Source of the DNA: Cryptomeria japonica
Lineage: Eukaryota; Streptophyta; Pinopsida; Cupressales; Cupressaceae
Direction of reading: 5' to 3'
Length of the DNA: 64,000 nucleotides
Assembly: GCF_030272615.1 (NCBI RefSeq)
Contig: NC_081415.1
Span: forward strand, 266,197,925 to 266,261,924
In this document: in pieces, positions 1-10,671 of the stretch
How the letters are laid out: each line of letters opens with the position of its first letter
Position numbering within the stretch: the stretch's first letter is position 1
Translations under genes and position numbers: made by a program
The notes under the pieces: model-generated
Told to the model about the DNA's origin: nothing
What the model saw: only the letters and a program-made list of their open reading frames with translations
Databases searched by the model: none

Positions 1-448
1 GTGTCGCTCTGTCCGGACACAAGAACCCACTGATGGCTCCTCCGATCACAGCTGGCAAAGCTAGTCCTGTCGCAGTCATGGTATCCCATGCCACGTGCCC
101 TGCTCTCATCTCTAGCCCGGGATCTTGGAATACCCATCTCAGTGCCTCTCTGTCTCCATCTCGATCATATGGGATCAGCTCTCCATCGATCGGTATGTGC
201 AAAATCCTATATACATCCTCGAGGGTCACTGTCATCTCCCCCATCGGCAAGTGGAAGGTGCAAGTCTCGGAGTGCCATCTCTCCGCCAGCGTAGTCAGCA
301 AACCCATGTTTTCCCGAAACTCAGGCACATGTAGCACATGTCTGAGGCCCATCTCCTCAATAGCAGCTCTGTCCTCAAACGACAACTCTGGTCGCAATCT
401 CTGTGTAGACGGGAATCTCTCCTGTGACTCCAACATAGGCAGATACTC
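1..448 (-). CDS. Plant mobile domain (PMD, MAIN-like) protein, exon 2, partial at window edge
   Basis: On the minus strand this stretch is open throughout and reads as the N-terminal part of a plant mobile domain. The motif WHSETCTFHLPMGEMTVTLE is followed by an aspartate-valine and IPIDGE turn, the hallmark PMD core. PMD proteins in plants (the MAIN/MAIL1 type) are nuclear and act in silencing and genome stability; the same domain is also carried by transposons. The exon begins at a good splice acceptor (CTGCAG, 449-454) and runs off the window, so the C-terminal half is not visible. It lies antisense to a Gypsy-like element whose PPT and 3' LTR begin at 1556-1570, so a transposon-captured copy is likelier than a host gene. 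The domain call is strong; function and intactness are not established. Confidence 0.72.
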
Positions 449-489
449 CTGCAGTCACACAATCAATCATGTCAGTTATCGTGGCATTC

Positions 490-775
490 ACTGTTTATCA
501 CAAAATGCTACTCGCTATCTAAATGCATATGGTTATTTATCCTAGTGACACTCACTGTTCATCACAAAGTGTTGTTATCTATCCTAGTAGTGCTCCCTGT
601 TCATCACAAAGTACTATGTGTGTGACATTCCCTGTTCATCACAAAGTGTTACTCACATTTAGCACTCCCTGTTCATCACAAAGTGTTGTTCATCCTTTAG
701 GTACTCCCTGTTCATCACAAAGTACTCTATCTTGGTACTCACTGTTCATCACACAGTGCCTTGATCTATCCTAGT
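490..775. repeat. Minisatellite, about seven 36-43-bp units
   Basis: The core CCCTGTTCATCACAAAGT recurs at about 557, 600, 638, 673, 709 and 744, with degenerate copies near 493 and 833. Units differ in the linker between cores. It sits in the putative intron of the antisense PMD frame. No ORF explains the period. Confidence 0.8.
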
Positions 776-934
776 CTTCCTAGAGGACCTGCTTGAGTGT
801 ATTCTCTCAGCAGCTTATCCAATCGACAGCGTATGTTCATCACAGAACTGCCGATTTGACCTAGAAGATGCAAATTCATACTTTTCAAACGCAAATGCAC
901 TTACATGACATAAACGCACTCAAAGACTGCATAG

Positions 935-1040
935 ATGCATCTTAAAAACACAGACGCACCTGGCACCAACGCAAACGCGCCTGGAACCGACACAGACGCG
1001 CCTGTTGGACACAGACGCGCCTGGCACCGACATAGACGCG
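935..1040. repeat. GC-rich minisatellite, about five 19-20-bp units
   Basis: Units resemble ACAGACGCGCCTGGCACCGA. They are strikingly GC- and CpG-rich against the AT-rich surroundings. The array lies in the putative PMD intron, next to further GCAAATGC/GCATAGATGC-like words at 870-940. Confidence 0.7.
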
Positions 1041-1158
1041 GTTGCACATTTTTGCATTTTTTTGGTACCCTATTCCTAGCGCATTTATTGCTAAGCTACC
1101 ACGCATTAATGACAAAATTAAAATGCGTCAAGGTACGAGGAGGTTTGGTGGTACTTAC

Positions 1159-1346
1159 CGGCTCTCCTGCCTCTGCTGGCCTCTGAAATCGTCAAACGCA
1201 GTCGAATCTGTGTACGAAGGCCATCGCTGCTGACTGCTGCTACTCTTTTCTCGCTCTGCACTATGATCTCGTGGAGGTGTAGATGACAATGAGGATATCT
1301 TTTGCTCGTGGTCTATCTTATAGCCTACCCTAGCCCTCGCCTGCAT
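1159..1346 (-). pseudogene. Possible first exon of the antisense PMD frame
   Basis: A minus-strand frame of 63 codons, rich in Ser, Gln, Arg and Glu, stops three bases beyond a textbook splice donor (CCG|GTAAGT at 1159/1158). Upstream, the same frame continues to another ATG at 1403 but is cut by one TGA at 1356-1358, suggesting decay or an upstream start lost by mutation. Low-complexity, hydrophilic sequence of this kind often precedes a PMD. However, the donor leaves two bases of a codon while the acceptor at 448 starts on a codon boundary, so a direct join is out of phase. Either a small middle exon or an indel is needed. The link to the PMD exon is inference. Confidence 0.35.
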
Positions 1347-1523
1347 TTTCCTGAGTCAGTCTTCTTCATCCCTTGACTCTGTCACTTTATCCGGTCTGTC
1401 CATTCTAGCCTTTCTTTCTTATCGAGAGATTGTCTGCAATCTTTTCAAATATTTTCATCCAATCTCTCGAGGGGGCATATCATTCCCATTCTGGGGCAAC
1501 TCTGTATCAGTTCATCTTATCTT

Positions 1524-1569
1524 CTTTGAAACAACGCGACAAGCCGCATTGTCTCAAAGAGGGGCAAAA
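1524..1569 (+). promoter_or_regulatory. Hairpin overlapping the polypurine tract of a Gypsy-like element
   Basis: Arms 1524-1538 and 1545-1559 pair at 13 of 15 positions around a 6-nt loop. The right arm runs into the purine tract AAAGAGGGGCAAAA (1556-1569), immediately before the LTR start TGTAGACACC at 1570. A second purine tract, CGAGGGGG, lies at 1469-1476. The PPT primes plus-strand DNA synthesis in LTR retrotransposons; a structured PPT is seen here directly, while any role for the hairpin is inference. Confidence 0.6.
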
Positions 1570-2345
1570 TGTAGACACCTAAAATTGTCCAGTCTAATTA
1601 AATAAATATTTTATTTATTTAATTACCTAAGCCTAATTCTTCTATTAATTAAATAAATCTTTATTTATTTAATTAATTCATTTATCCTCTTCTAGCCTTA
1701 TTTCTCATTTAAATAAATACATTTATTTATTTAAATTATCATTTTCCTAAATTAAATAAATATCTTATTTATTTAATTGATCCCACTTCTTCTATTAATT
1801 AAACAAATTTTAATTTATTTAATTAATTCATTAACCTTTTCCACCTATGACACATGTCATTCATTTCTTAATTCCTACACTACCTACCTCTTTCATTATT
1901 TTGGTATTTCTTTTACCTACCCTCTAATCCTAGCCGACCTCTCTTTTTACACCTCTCAATCTTAACCCTCCATTTCATATTATGTCTTCTATTTAAGAAG
2001 ATGCTTTCTTCATTGTCAAACCCTAATCACTCAGCCTAATCGACAATTTGGAGGACTCGACTACACTACGATTCTACTTGCAACCACATTCTGTTCTTTG
2101 TTGAGCTCTTGTGCATATGAAATCTGAGAGCAAATATATCAAGCAAGATCAATGGAGATAGGAAGAATGGAGATCAAAACCCTATTGGACATGTGATGGT
2201 ATAATCTTTCTGATTTCATTTGATTTGCATTGTCTTAGGTAATCTTCATATGTTATGGTGGATCTTTGTTGATTGTTAGGCTAGGGTTTTGTGGTTGAAT
2301 CCATTTAGTCTTTCAATATTGTTATTATTGTTATCCATTTTCACC
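1570..2345 (+). mobile_element. 3' LTR of a Gypsy-like retrotransposon (end uncertain)
   Basis: The LTR starts TGTAGACACC directly after the PPT. It contains five AT-rich palindromes (1595-1828), a TATA-like TCTATTTAAG near 1990, and ends near the point where unrelated Copia coding begins (about 2345). I cannot see the 5' LTR, which must lie to the left of the window. The 3' boundary is uncertain by about 50 bases. Confidence 0.55.
1595..1828. repeat. Five tandemly spaced AT-rich palindromes in the Gypsy LTR
   Basis: Imperfect palindromes of the form AATTAAATAAA-n-TTTATTTAATT lie at about 1595-1625, 1644-1678, 1708-1735, 1749-1778 and 1794-1828, spaced 41 to 64 bases apart. Each could form a 12-15-bp stem. 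Linkers between them are unrelated C/T-rich sequence. Confidence 0.85.
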
Positions 2346-2347
2346 AT

Positions 2348-3910
2348 AAACAATCCTAAAATATTTGATCAAGCTAAAAATCAACCACATTGGCAAAAAG
2401 AAATGAAGGAAGAATATGATACTTTAATTTCTAACCAAACTTGGGATTTAGTTCCCTTGGCTCATGGTAAAAATCTTGTTTCTTGCAAGTGGCTTTATAA
2501 AACCAAACTGAATGCTAATAATCGAGTTAGTAAATTTAAAACTAGATTAGTTGCTAGAGGTTTTTCTCAAATTGAAGGCTTAGATTATACTAAAACTTTT
2601 GCTCCTGTTGCTAAAATGCCTACAATTAAACTTGTGCTTGCTTTAGCTTCTAGAATGAATTGGCCTATTCACCAAATGGATGTAAAAGTGCTTTTCTTAA
2701 TGGTGATTTACATGAAGAAATTTATATGTCTCAACCTCTTGGTTTTATTAAAGAAGGTAATGCACACTTAGTTTGTAAATTAAAGAAATCAATTTATGGA
2801 TTAAAGCAATCTCCTAGGGAGTGGTATTCAAAGATTAATGCATTCTTTCTTTCTCAAGGCTTTATTAGAAGTAAAAATGATCCTAACTTTTATATTAAAC
2901 ATAGTGAAGATGATATTATCATTATTATCTTGTATGTAGATGATTTGATTCTTACTTCAAGTTCCAATACTTTGATTTATGATATTAAGTTTCAACTTAA
3001 TCAAAAATTTCAAATGACTGATTTAGGTCTTTTACATTATTTCTTAGGAATGCAAATTTGGCAAACCTCTAAAGGAATTTTCTTATCTCAAAGTAAATAT
3101 GCTCAAGATCTCATAGATAAGTTTAAAATGAATGATGCTTACCATGTTTCGATTCCTATTGAATTAGGCACTAAGTTAATGCTTGATATGAAAACTCCTC
3201 TTGTTGATCCTACTTTGTATAGACAATTAGTTGGAAGTTTAAATTATTTAACTCTTACTAGGTCGGATATTGCTTATAGTGTTGGTTTGGTTTCAAGATT
3301 CATGTCTAAACCTCAACAAACACACTTTAAAGTTGCTAATAGAATTTTAAGATAAATTAAAGGAACTATTAATGTAGGTTTGTTTTATGATGCAAATTTT
3401 GATTTTACTTTAAAAGGTTTTACTGATTCCGATCTAGGTGGAGATCCCAATGATGGGAAATCTACTTGTGGTTATTGTTTTTTTGTTGGTTCAGGAGCAA
3501 TTTCTTGGAATAGTAAAAAACAACAATCTACCTCTCTTGGATCCACTGAAGCTGAGTACAAAGGATGCACTAATGCTTCCAAAGAAGTCTTGTGGCTTAG
3601 AAGACTACTTGAAGATTTGGGTCTACCTAAACATGAACCAACTCCATTGTATTGTGACAACCAAAGTGCCATTGCCTTGGCTAAAAAACCAGTTTTTCAT
3701 GCAAGGACAAAACACATTGCTCCCCAACACCACTTTATTAGAGAACAAATTGAAGACAAGCAAGTTTCACTCCTCTATTGCAAGGGGGAAGACCAAGTTG
3801 CAGATATTTTGACCAAGCCACTTTGTAAAGAAAAGTTCCAATTTCATTTTAAAAATATTGGATTGCAACCCATTGAAGGGTTTGATGTAAACTCCCCAAG
3901 CAAAGCTTAA
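2348..3910 (+). pseudogene. Copia reverse transcriptase-RNase H remnant
   Basis: This is the C-terminal part of a Ty1/Copia pol polyprotein, which copies retrotransposon RNA to DNA in cytoplasmic particles. It starts inside the RT domain (a KWLYKTK-like entry), passes the MDVK motif at about 2680, keeps the catalytic YVDD (2933-2944) and the GLKQSPREWY motif, then enters RNase H (FTDSDLGGDP, STEAEYKG, CDNQSAI, the ARTKHI segment, DILTKPL). A frameshift near 2690 and an in-frame TAA at 3353 break it. The protease, integrase and first part of RT are missing, replaced by the Gypsy-like LTR on its left. It closes 8 bases before a PPT. Family assignment is secure; the sublineage (Ale-like) is inference. 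Confidence 0.9.
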
Positions 3911-4216
3911 GGGGGGGTGTTAGAATATTTAATCTTTACTTGGCTTAGGTTTATTTATATTTAGTTTAGGATATTCCTTTGGAATTCCTACATGTAGTTT
4001 GTCCTCTAGTACATGTGTGAGGACAAGTCATTTCTTTTATTTTCCTTTATTAAGGAATATTAGATTTCCTCCATAAGAGGATGTGGACACATGGCACACA
4101 CATTTTATAAATGATGGCATTCATAGATTTGGGAGTTACTTTGTAACTCCTCTCCTCATCTCTATTTAAGAGATGTCTCCTCTCTCATTTCTTCTTGGTG
4201 AAATTATTGTAAAGAG

Positions 4217-4265
<49 letters not shown>

Positions 4266-4450
4266 AGGCATTGCCTCATTCATAATATCACAAGGGGTTT
4301 TTCTTTGCTTTTCCCCTTTCAAAAGTTCTTGTGCCTCCTTCTTCACATTTGGGTGATTGCTCCAAGGTTTCTGCATTTCTCTTGGTAACATTTACTTCAT
4401 CAATAAACTTACTTGGATTTTGTTTTTCTTTCCTTGCTCTTGTATTTCCT
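3909..4450 (+). mobile_element. PPT and 3' LTR of the Copia remnant
   Basis: The PPT AAGGGGGGG (3909-3917) leads straight into TGTTAGAATATT at 3918, the LTR start. A TATA-like CTATTTAAG at 4162-4170, a pure CT tract and an AATAAA at about 4401 follow in the order expected for U3-R-U5. The LTR end is uncertain: candidates with terminal ACA occur at 4391 and 4513. No matching 5' LTR is present, so this element is 5'-truncated. Confidence 0.65.
4217..4261 (+). repeat. (CT)n microsatellite
   Basis: About 21 uninterrupted CT dinucleotides just downstream of the LTR TATA-like box, in the probable transcript leader. Reading frames across it are artefacts. Confidence 0.95.
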
Positions 4451-4515
4451 TTCAGGTTCCCTATTAGATAAGATAAGCTTTCTCTAGTTGGGGTAGATTC
4501 TAGTTTGTGAACATA

Positions 4516-5072
4516 ATGTCTAGTAATGGGTATTCCTATGCTAATATACCAAGGTTTGATGGGTCAAACTATATCATTTGGAGTTCAAGAATGGAATTCT
4601 ATTTGTCTAGGTTAGGTTATGATGTCTAGATGTCAATTATGAATGGTTATATTATCCCCACTACTCCTCATACTAATCCTGATGATAAAAGAGAATATGA
4701 GTGCAATGCTAAAGCTAAGAATGTATTTCTCAAAGGGTTGTCTGAAACAGTGTCTTTGAAGGTCAAGAAATGTAAGTTTGCAAAGGACATATGGGATAGA
4801 CTGAATAAAATTTATGGAGAAGTGCCTAGCACTGATGATTCAAAATCCGAAAGGAAGAATAAAAAAGGATCAGATAAGTGTATGTATGATAAAAGTGGAT
4901 CAAACTGTAGCTTCAGGAAAGGTAGAAAGGAAACTCATCTATTCATGGCTCAAGAGATCCAAAATGAGGAGAAGACATCAAAGTGTGATAGTGGATCTCA
5001 ACTTAGCAATCAGAGCTTGTCTGGTAGTGATGAAGTAGATGAAAATGATGTTGTAGTGGATCTTGAAGGAGA
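4516..5072 (+). pseudogene. Copia gag, 5' half (interrupted by insertion at 5072)
   Basis: The frame opens MSSNGYSYANIPRFDGSNY, the usual start of plant Copia gag (a DUF4219-like segment), and after a TAG at 4627-4629 continues through a UBN2-like capsid region ending IWDRLNKIYGE. An acidic linker ending VVVDLEG follows, typical of SIRE-type gags just before their coiled coil. At 5072 the frame is cut by the LTR of a minus-strand element, and it resumes at 14998. The premature TAG and the insertion make it non-functional. There is no recognisable primer-binding site upstream; the 5' LTR of this host element is not identifiable. Confidence 0.8.
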
Positions 5073-6041
5073 TGTAATGGCACTTTTCTCCAAGACTTAA
5101 TTAATTATTTTCAGCATAATTAATAGATTAAATATAAATGTTAAGTTCATTTGTTAAAGGTAATTATCATTAAATTAGATGTAAATAACTATTGTAACTT
5201 TAACACGTAATAATTTGATAATAATTACAAAGTAAATTAATAAGACAATAAATAGAATAACATAACCACTTAATCTAGCCATATTAGCAGCAAATCATAT
5301 ATAAAGCATTCTCAATATCTTATAGCATCAAGGTTTTCCAATACTTATCTTAATCGTGAGCACTTGGAATAGGCATTCTCACTCCAAGAAGAGTCTAGTG
5401 GCCTTGGGACCTTTATAGCTATAGCACTCCATGGAGGACAGGTTCTTACATAGAACCTTGCATATTTTCTAGAATTCAAATAGTCACAGGTCTAGGCTCT
5501 TTTACAGCAAGTAAGCACTCCAGGAGGACAGGTTCTTACATAGAACCTTGCATGCCTTCACGACACAAAATAAACACAACCCTAGCTAGGACACTCCCGA
5601 GTGTACACTGTACCCCAAGTTGAACGTATGTTGCGTTCCCCTTCTTCAATGTCCATGCCAACCAATGACCTTAACCTTCATTCCTTTGTGCTCTTTGAAT
5701 TCCTATATTTCCTCCCATGGCCATGGCCCACCAAGCCAGCTTCTTCTTCTTCCTTGAGTGATCTCCATGCCCCCTTCCAAGTCTCACATGAATGACTTAT
5801 ATAACCTTTTAAGGGGTGGTTTCCAAACCGTCACACCCTTTCAAAAAGATCACCTTTATTTACTCTTTAATAAATATAATTATAACTCTCTTTTAAGAGA
5901 GTTTTTCATGTAAACTTCCTTTATTAACCTTTCTTTAAACCAAAGGATTATAATATCCTTTTTATCTTTTTATCTCCCTTTTTAATTCTAAAAGGGTTAT
6001 TTCATCATTTTATCTTCTTTTAGAGAAAAAGTCACATAACA
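5073..6041 (-). mobile_element. 3' LTR (969 bp) of a minus-strand LTR element
   Basis: On the plus strand it begins TGTAATGGCAC and ends GTCACATAACA; reversed, it is a TGTTATGTGAC...CATTACA LTR. It is nearly identical to the LTR at 12615-14992 once that copy's own insertion is removed (969 versus 968 bp). The purine tract GGGGGAGAAT immediately precedes it on the minus strand (6042-6051). The flanking pentamers GGAGA (5068-5072) and AGAGA (14993-14997) look like a TSD with one mismatch. Internal tandem words around GGAGGACAGGTTCTTACATA (two copies) are visible near 5433 and 5533. Confidence 0.88.
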
Positions 6042-8643
6042 ATTCTCCCCCTGTAGTTTAGCTACTGTCCTCAGTAGCATGAGATTTGTATCTACATCAC
6101 AATTCAACAAGTACATAGTCAATAATTGAATATTCCAAGATTGAATATTTATACTTCATTAAATACATTATTTTCTTATTTTGATTCATTGATCTCTTTT
6201 ACCTTTATTTATTTATTTTAATCTAATAAACAACTTCAATAGAATCACTTTGCTAATCAAAATTATGATGATAACGAGGTATTTCTTATAAGTATATCCC
6301 AAATTTACAATTGCAAAAATTAACAATTCTTAATCTCATATATTTTAAATTCGTCGATTTGTCTTATATGCAATCTATTTTATTTTGTATAGATATTTTT
6401 AATATATAACTTCAACATTAAATTTAAAGGTATTATCCTATGTTGACATGACATATACCTAGGGAATGACATGCATATCCCATACTATGTAGTTACTCAT
6501 CATCATATATTCAACATATATTACAAGACAATAATCATGCATTCCGGACTACATGAGTATCATCTTTTACTGTAAAATAAATCACATGTACAATGCTATT
6601 GGGTTGATCAAGTTCAACAACAAGATACATTAGATAAAAATAGTACTTAAGAAAAAATTTATATTACTAGCATCTTACAAGAAACAATAATAAGTTATGA
6701 CCACCCACAAAGTCCTTCATAGAAAATGGTTCTAACCTTTCTTTTGTTTAAGTAACTAAGGTATTTTAATTTTAATTTTTTATTCAATGATACTAATCTA
6801 TTCAAATGTGAAATTTTAAAAGTACTAATACACTAACTCTTATTCTAAAGACAACTTCTATAAGAAAGTATGTCCTAAATAGAAGTATGAGCTTAATGCC
6901 ATTAAAACAATTATCTCTTATTTTAGATATCTTTATGAATCATTTAAATATGTATGTAAAATTATTATTTGAAAGTTTCCTTATTCAAAATTAGGCTTGT
7001 GTATGAGTATGAAAGATACTTAAAAACTTAAATATAATAAACAGTTTTTAATTTATAAATATAAAAAAATTCATAACACTTTCAATGAATTATCAATAGA
7101 GAGATGTTTCTATTATAAATCCTTAAAAAACCTCAAGTTTCTAATTTATCTATTTGTTTTCTTTTTTAAAAAATCTCATTAATTTTTATTTATTTTTTTA
7201 ATTGTGAGGATATTTTCTATTATAAATCTAAAAAGATACTCTGTTAATTTATTTAATTTTTTATTTCTTTTCTTTCTAAATAATTTTGTAATATCTTAAA
7301 TTTGTTTTGAAAATCACATTTTCTTTTTATAAAATAAAATTCTATTAATATTTGTTAGTATTATATTTCTCTTTTAAAATCTATATATATACGTTATAAC
7401 ATAAATTAATTTTACAAAAATATAAAAATATAATTATGTTTTCATAAGCAATTACCATTATAGAATTATTATTTTTTACATTTTTTTATTGAGATGAAGA
7501 TTTTTTTACATAATTATGTTATATATATATTAATTTAGTTTCTAACTTTGAATTGAAAAATAATTAAAAACAAAAGTGTTTGAATTAATTGAATAGTTTT
7601 ATATTGTTCTAAACAAAATAGAAAAAGATCTTAGTTTTTTCTCTATACAGAGTAATATATCTATCTTTTATGTTGAAAAAAATAATCAATTTTGTTTTTC
7701 CTTTAAAAATATCTCTGTTATTGTGAATATAGTCATCTAAAGTAAGTCTATGGTTATATTCAAGTCTTCATGGGCACCATGAATTACTACCTTGAATACC
7801 TATGACCTATTACAGGGTAAGGTAGACAAATATATTAAGATTGATATAAGAATCTCAACTATAGAAAAAGAAAGGAAAACACAACCAGAAGATAAAAATA
7901 ATGCACAACATACAATCAAGGATCATACTATAGAAGAGTTCACAATCCATGTCTATTTGGCAAACACATCACCATTTACATAGGTCATTAAAATTTGAAG
8001 TAACATTACATTGAACAAATGTCAATAAACAATTAAATGAGGATAAGTAAACTTGAAGCGGTTGCCTTTGAAATTCAAAATGATAGGGAAAATTAACTAA
8101 TGTTGTTTCAATTTCTCATTGAAACTATCTAGTTTCACATAGCATCATTGGCAATTAACTTGAAATGGAGTGAAGAAATATTATTTTAGGAAAATTCATA
8201 TAGCACCATAAGGGAGGTGTCAACTTTTTAGCTTTTGATTGTACAAATTTTACATGACTATCCTAACTATGTAAAGTTGTGTAGTTGATAGACATTTTTG
8301 GAAGCAAAGAACATAATGGGTTGGTGGCATTTTGATGGGGTGTGGATTTGTAATACTGGATCTGTTATGTATATATATGTATATGTATACGTATATGTAT
8401 ATGTATATGTATGTATATCAACATAATGGACTAATTTAATGATGATTTAAATATCTTGTATATCAATAATAATTAGATGTTTCATATAACTTTGATGATT
8501 TGCCTCTAGTTACAATGTTCATATATTAGTCAACACTCAAAAGCAATTAGTTTGTTGGGTAATATAAATTATGCATATCAATTTGAAATTCATAAACTCA
8601 TTTTATTTTCTAAGAAACAAATATTTCTATAACATAATTGTTA
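6042..8643 (-). mobile_element. Non-coding interior of the minus-strand LTR element
   Basis: About 2.6 kb of very AT-rich DNA between the 3' LTR and the LINE insertion. I see no gag, protease, RT or integrase motif in any frame, only short chance ORFs. Together with the 62 bases between the LINE and the primer-binding site, this is the whole interior, so the element is a LARD-like non-autonomous retrotransposon. It must have been mobilised by enzymes from another element. Confidence 0.65.
8367..8419. repeat. TATATG/TATG microsatellite
   Basis: Interrupted TATATG and TATG units in the LARD-like interior; no gene relevance seen. Confidence 0.85.
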
Positions 8644-8660
8644 TATATGATGATATTGTT
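8644..8660. repeat. LINE target site duplication, left copy
   Basis: TATATGATGATATTGTT, identical over 17 bp to 12521-12537. Confidence 0.92.
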
Positions 8661-8893
8661 TTGACTAAGTAAAAGCGAGTATTTGAAAGGTACCCGAACC
8701 TTGTACAAGCTAGGAGATCAGAATAACAAGAAAGAAATGTTCCTGATCACTTCAAAAAATAGAAAGATCCCACCCAAAAAAGGGATCAGCTTACATAACA
8801 TAACATAAAAAACCAGAAACAAACAGCGAAAAGAAAGCACAGTGACAACAAAAAGACAGAACCAAGGACCCCTGCTGAAACAGAGACAGAGAC

Positions 8894-10651
8894 CTAAATA
8901 CTTTTCATGATTTCCTCGGCATGAACAACCATTTGTTTCATGTTGTTCATCGAGGTTTTTAGTTCCTCTAGCTCACGACCTTTGATGTCGCCCTTGATCT
9001 TTGTATTAGCTCTGGTCCTCTTTTCATGACCCTTCTTGTCCAGCTGCTCTTTATCACCATCCTTCTCTACATTGTTCTCAAATCTATTGATCGGGATGTT
9101 CATGTTATCCACCGAAGCTTTGAGGATATGAAAATTTTGATCTACAATCTTCTTAACATTGAGTTCCAGTCTATCGATTCTGCTACCCAAGTTGTTCATT
9201 TTATTTTCCATCTCCTTGTTATCTTCCATCTCATTGACCTTTTTTCCGTTGCTATGATTTTACCCACCATACATTCAATAGCTTCCGCATTGTGCAGAAC
9301 AGCAACCAGTTCCTTAACATGTTCCACCAGGGGCTTATCACCAACTTTAACTCTTGTGATAGCCTTCGTATCAGTCTTCAAACTGTTAATATCCTTCACC
9401 ATGGTTCTAATGGTATCACAGAAAGCTTTTATAGTATCATTATCACCGATGCCACTTTTATCCCCTTTATCCTCCTTCTGCAGACTTGTGGTATTCAAAC
9501 CCTCAATGTTGCCCATCACCGAGTTATCCTCCCCCTCTTTATCCTGACCCTCATCCTTCTTGTTCGCCTCAACATCCTCCTTAGAACCAACTAGAATATG
9601 ACTGATGTCTTTATTGTTACCTTTTTTAGTGTTCTTCCTTTGAGTCTGTTTTCCAGTTGCTTTCCCTTTCTTTTTTTTAACAATTTTTTTTCTCAAAGGA
9701 CTTAGTTTCAGATTCTGACATGTCTGAATCCACCACAATCCTTTTCCTCTTAGCCTTATTCCTCCCTTTTTTGCTAGTCTCTTCTGATTCTCCCTCAGTC
9801 TCTGAATCAAAGTTGAATTCGCTGGCTTCACTCTCCATAGTCTCATCTCTTGCATTTTTGCCTTTAATAGGCTTTTCAATGCATTTCCCCTTAAGCATTT
9901 TATAAACCAGGACCATAAGCCCCTGGTGGACGGCATGGTCACCTTTGGGATCCTTCTGAACCTCCTTGATAGTGTGGTCCATAGAATAGGCTAGGTAATA
10001 AGGCAAGCTCACCTTTTCCCCATGGCAGAAATGGTTGAGCAAGACAAAGTGATGACCATAGGCTCTATGAAACCTACCATCCAAAATAATGTAGGCGATA
10101 GAAGAAAATAAAACAAACCTCCATGGTCTGCAAATCCTCTTTAGAGCATGGAAGGAGTTGTCGATTTTCACCATCTTCCTCCTCTCACCGTCCGTGACTG
10201 GGAACATGTCCGTTGCTTTATCTGATATGTTGTGGTCCCTGTAAAATTTCATTCCCTTAGTAATCATCCATGTGACCTCAGCAATGACCTCCTCATCAAC
10301 ATTCATCATCTGGGACCCGACCAGGATTTTGCCATTTTTCTAGTTCTTGATGAAATAGTTGGTAATAGTGGGATCTTTCCCACTTAGCCTCTCCATGAAC
10401 ACATTCAACCTCCCCTGCTGAAGGATATCCCAAACTTCCATGTTCTTTCTCCAGTCAGAGCAAGAGGTGGGTTCAAATCTTTTCTTGTTACCTCCCATTT
10501 TTTCAGCACTTTCCTTAAAATTCCTTCTCTCGGCTTCAAAACCTCTCCTCTGGTTTCTGTGGATGCCCTATAAAAATGCCCAAAATCCATGCCAGACAAT
10601 TATGATAAGACACCTATATAAATGCTCATTACCTTCGAAATAACCCTCCAT
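8894..10651 (-). pseudogene. Accessory 3' ORF of the LINE: globular domain, charged linker, coiled-coil tail
   Basis: The frame starts at ATG 10651, 20 nt after the RNase H ORF stop (10672-10674). It continues in one frame to 9677 with two TAG stops (after AFL and after YFIKN), shifts frame at an A-run near 9690 and shifts back at an A-run near 9230. Residues 1 to about 280 look globular (EVWDILQQGRLNVFMERL, then DEEVIAEVTWM, then LDGRFHRAYGHHFVLLNHF), faintly like plant transposon-associated PMD/Transposase-32-type proteins. The middle is a highly charged stretch with the basic cluster KKGRNKAKRKR, a possible nuclear signal. The C-terminal part is Lys/Glu/Met-rich heptad sequence typical of coiled coils. 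I do not recognise the protein. A nucleic-acid chaperone role, as for LINE ORF1, is only a guess. Confidence 0.65.
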
Positions 10652-10671
10652 CGAAAAAGGCGGAAGAGGCA

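Noticed and set aside
33-545. 170-codon plus-strand ORF
   Set aside because: It is the shadow of the minus-strand PMD exon; its composition (Ser/Cys/Arg) is not protein-like and it runs on into the minisatellite.
490-775. CRISPR-like array
   Set aside because: Cores are regularly spaced, but linkers are variants of one another and this is a plant nuclear genome; it is a minisatellite.
4185-4391. Arg-Glu repeat protein on the minus strand
   Set aside because: Translation of the CT microsatellite.
9026-9594. Plus-strand hydrophobic ORFs of 173 and 100 codons, membrane-like
   Set aside because: They are antisense shadows of the Lys/Glu-rich coiled-coil part of the LINE 3' ORF.
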